DNA from: Zhongshania sp.
GTDB taxonomy: Bacteria; Pseudomonadota; Gammaproteobacteria; Pseudomonadales; Spongiibacteraceae
Length of the DNA stretch: 48,968 nt
Direction of reading: 5' to 3'
Assembly (NCBI GenBank): GCA_018066965.1
Contig: JAGPVP010000112.1
Location: 1-48,968 of the forward strand
A program made the position numbers and the translations under genes. How positions within the stretch are numbered: the stretch's first letter is position 1; each line of letters begins with the position of its first letter. Below the pieces are notes generated by a model. It saw nothing but the letters and a program-made list of their open reading frames with translations. It ran no database searches and had not been told where the DNA came from. Shown piece by piece: positions 48,083-48,968 of this stretch.

Positions 48083-48721
48083 TTAAGGACTATGTTTGCG
48101 GCGTGGCCGGGTTCGGGTTTTATTCCGGCTCACGTGTGGCTTGCCACTTTTGCTAGGTTTGTAGCGGACAAACTCTGGACCTAAAGTGAGCGAGGTGTAT
48201 TCGCCCGGTGCTAGGTTTTCAATACTCCAGTCGCCAATGCTGGCGCGAATAAGCCGCAGAGTAGGGAAGCCAACCGCGGCGGTCATGCGTCGAACTTGAC
48301 GGTTGCGGCCTTCAGTAATCGTTAAGCTTAGCCAACTGGTTGGGATATTCGCGCGAAAGCGAACTGGCGGTGTGCGAGGCCAAAGTATTTCCGGCTCGTC
48401 GATTTTTTTTGCCGCAGCGGGCAGCGTTGGGCCGTCATTCAGTTGGACGCCGGTTTGCAGGGCTGCCACCGCGCTACCAGTGATGTCACCTTCAACCTGC
48501 ACCCAATATGTTTTGGCCAGCTTGTGGCGAGGATGACTGATTTGATGTTGCAGTTCGCCGTCACCCGTCAAAATCATCAGGCCCTCTGAGTCATAATCGA
48601 GTCTGCCGGCTGGATATATCGCCGGGATACTGATGTAATCAGAAAGGTTCGCTCGTCCGTCTGAGTCGGTAAATTGACTCATGACTTGGAAGGGCTTATT
48701 GAATAAAAAAAGTTCACTCAC
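48083..48721 (-). CDS. rluE: 23S rRNA pseudouridine(2457) synthase
   Basis: A 212-residue RsuA/RluE-type pseudouridine synthase without an S4 domain. The catalytic aspartate is Asp42 in AGRLDYDSEGLMIL, and EGRNRQVRRM is the second signature. The length is close to that of E. coli RluE (217), with a basic tail rich in Lys and Arg (GKPHVSRNKTRTRPRRK). It starts with GTG at 48721, divergent from icd, and is the first gene of the reverse-strand operon. The icd-rluE-nudJ-mnmA order agrees with other gammaproteobacteria. Confidence 0.93.
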   Translation of the reverse strand: MSELFLFNKPFQVMSQFTDSDGRANLSDYISIPAIYPAGRLDYDSEGLMILTGDGELQHQISHPRHKLAKTYWVQVEGDITGSAVAALQTGVQLNDGPTLPAAAKKIDEPEILWPRTPPVRFRANIPTSWLSLTITEGRNRQVRRMTAAVGFPTLRLIRASIGDWSIENLAPGEYTSLTLGPEFVRYKPSKSGKPHVSRNKTRTRPRRKHSP

Positions 48722-48762
48722 GCTAAAATAGGCTCATTCATAGAAGAAATCTGGGTATAAAG

Positions 48763-48771
48763 TGTTATAAT
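48763..48771 (+). promoter_or_regulatory. Extended -10 promoter for icd
   Basis: TGTTATAAT is a perfect -10 hexamer with a TG extension, 100 bases upstream of the icd start codon in the rluE/icd gap. No -35 match at normal spacing is seen. Confidence 0.6.
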
Positions 48772-48871
48772 GTCGCGCTTTTTGCAGAAGCTGCATTGTA
48801 GCAAATTGCTTTGTTTTCGTTTGTGACCGAGCACGAGCACAGATACTAACTGATAAACCATGGAGTCAAAA

Positions 48872-48968
48872 ATGGGATACCAACATATCAAGGTACCTAC
48901 TGCGGGCGAGAAAATCACCGTTAATGCGGATCTTTCCCTCAATGTACCCGATCGGCCAATTATTCCTT
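48872..48968 (+). CDS. icd: NADP-dependent isocitrate dehydrogenase, start only
   Basis: Only the first 32 codons are in the window. They read MGYQHIKVPTAGEKITVNAD and then LNVPDRPIIP, matching the beginning of pseudomonad Icd, which oxidises isocitrate to 2-oxoglutarate in the TCA cycle. The ATG at 48872 is preferred because GGAG lies six bases upstream; an in-frame ATG at 48860 exists but has no ribosome site. The gene is divergent from rluE, with an extended -10 promoter about 100 bases upstream. Confidence 0.9.
   Translation, partial: MGYQHIKVPTAGEKITVNADLSLNVPDRPIIP

Noticed and set aside
48860-48871. Earlier icd start giving MESK, as in E. coli Icd
   Set aside because: It has no ribosome site, and the GGAG inside it serves as the ribosome site for the ATG at 48872. 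The pseudomonad-type MGYQ start fits better. The likeness to E. coli is probably chance.

Overview
The window looks like a chromosomal stretch of a gammaproteobacterium of the pseudomonad/Cellvibrionales sort, with a base composition near 50% GC by eye. The main reason is gene order. The run LysR-leuC-leuD-leuB-asd-usg-fimV-truA-trpF-accD-folC-SPOR-cvpA-purF-metZ matches, as I recall it, the Pseudomonas aeruginosa chromosome, except that trpB and trpA sit here between trpF and accD. The right-hand block (icd, then divergently rluE, nudJ, mnmA, hflD, purB, roxA and a GNAT gene) also resembles Pseudomonas. I suspect a marine member such as Spongiibacteraceae, but that is inference. I saw no tRNA, rRNA, CRISPR array, insertion sequence or phage gene.

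Left part (1-21 kb). The tail of an XdhC-type molybdoenzyme accessory gene and a MocA-like nucleotidyltransferase end against a LysR regulator. That regulator is divergent from leuCDB-asd-usg, which supplies leucine and aspartate-family precursors. FimV (a peptidoglycan-binding polar hub protein) and TruA follow. Next come trpFBA (tryptophan), accD (malonyl-CoA), folC (folate polyglutamylation), a SPOR protein, cvpA, purF (purines) and metZ (methionine).

Middle part (21-40 kb). A MoxR ATPase-DUF58-TgpA transglutaminase operon ends in a translationally coupled minimal MscS-like channel. A TetR regulator and a two-gene RND efflux operon diverge around a perfect 15-base palindrome. Then come yibL, a pirin, an isolated lpxD, a DUF808 membrane protein, two glycine-rich predicted lipoproteins (one unknown, one with a beta-propeller domain), a SAM methyltransferase and a small Rieske protein.

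Right part (40-49 kb). A stand-alone EF-G gene of the FusA2 type is followed by a tight reverse-strand housekeeping operon, rluE-nudJ-mnmA-hflD-purB-roxA-GNAT, acting on rRNA, tRNA, ribosomal protein L16 and purines. The window ends in the first codons of icd.

Most of the window is ordinary core genome. The parts most worth a second look are the TgpA/MscS coupling, the isolated LpxD, the predicted structured transcript end after the pirin, the lipoprotein/beta-propeller/methyltransferase island, the PLD-like tail on the GNAT protein, and Glu at the usual catalytic Asp60 position of TrpA. I did not find a convincing undescribed system.
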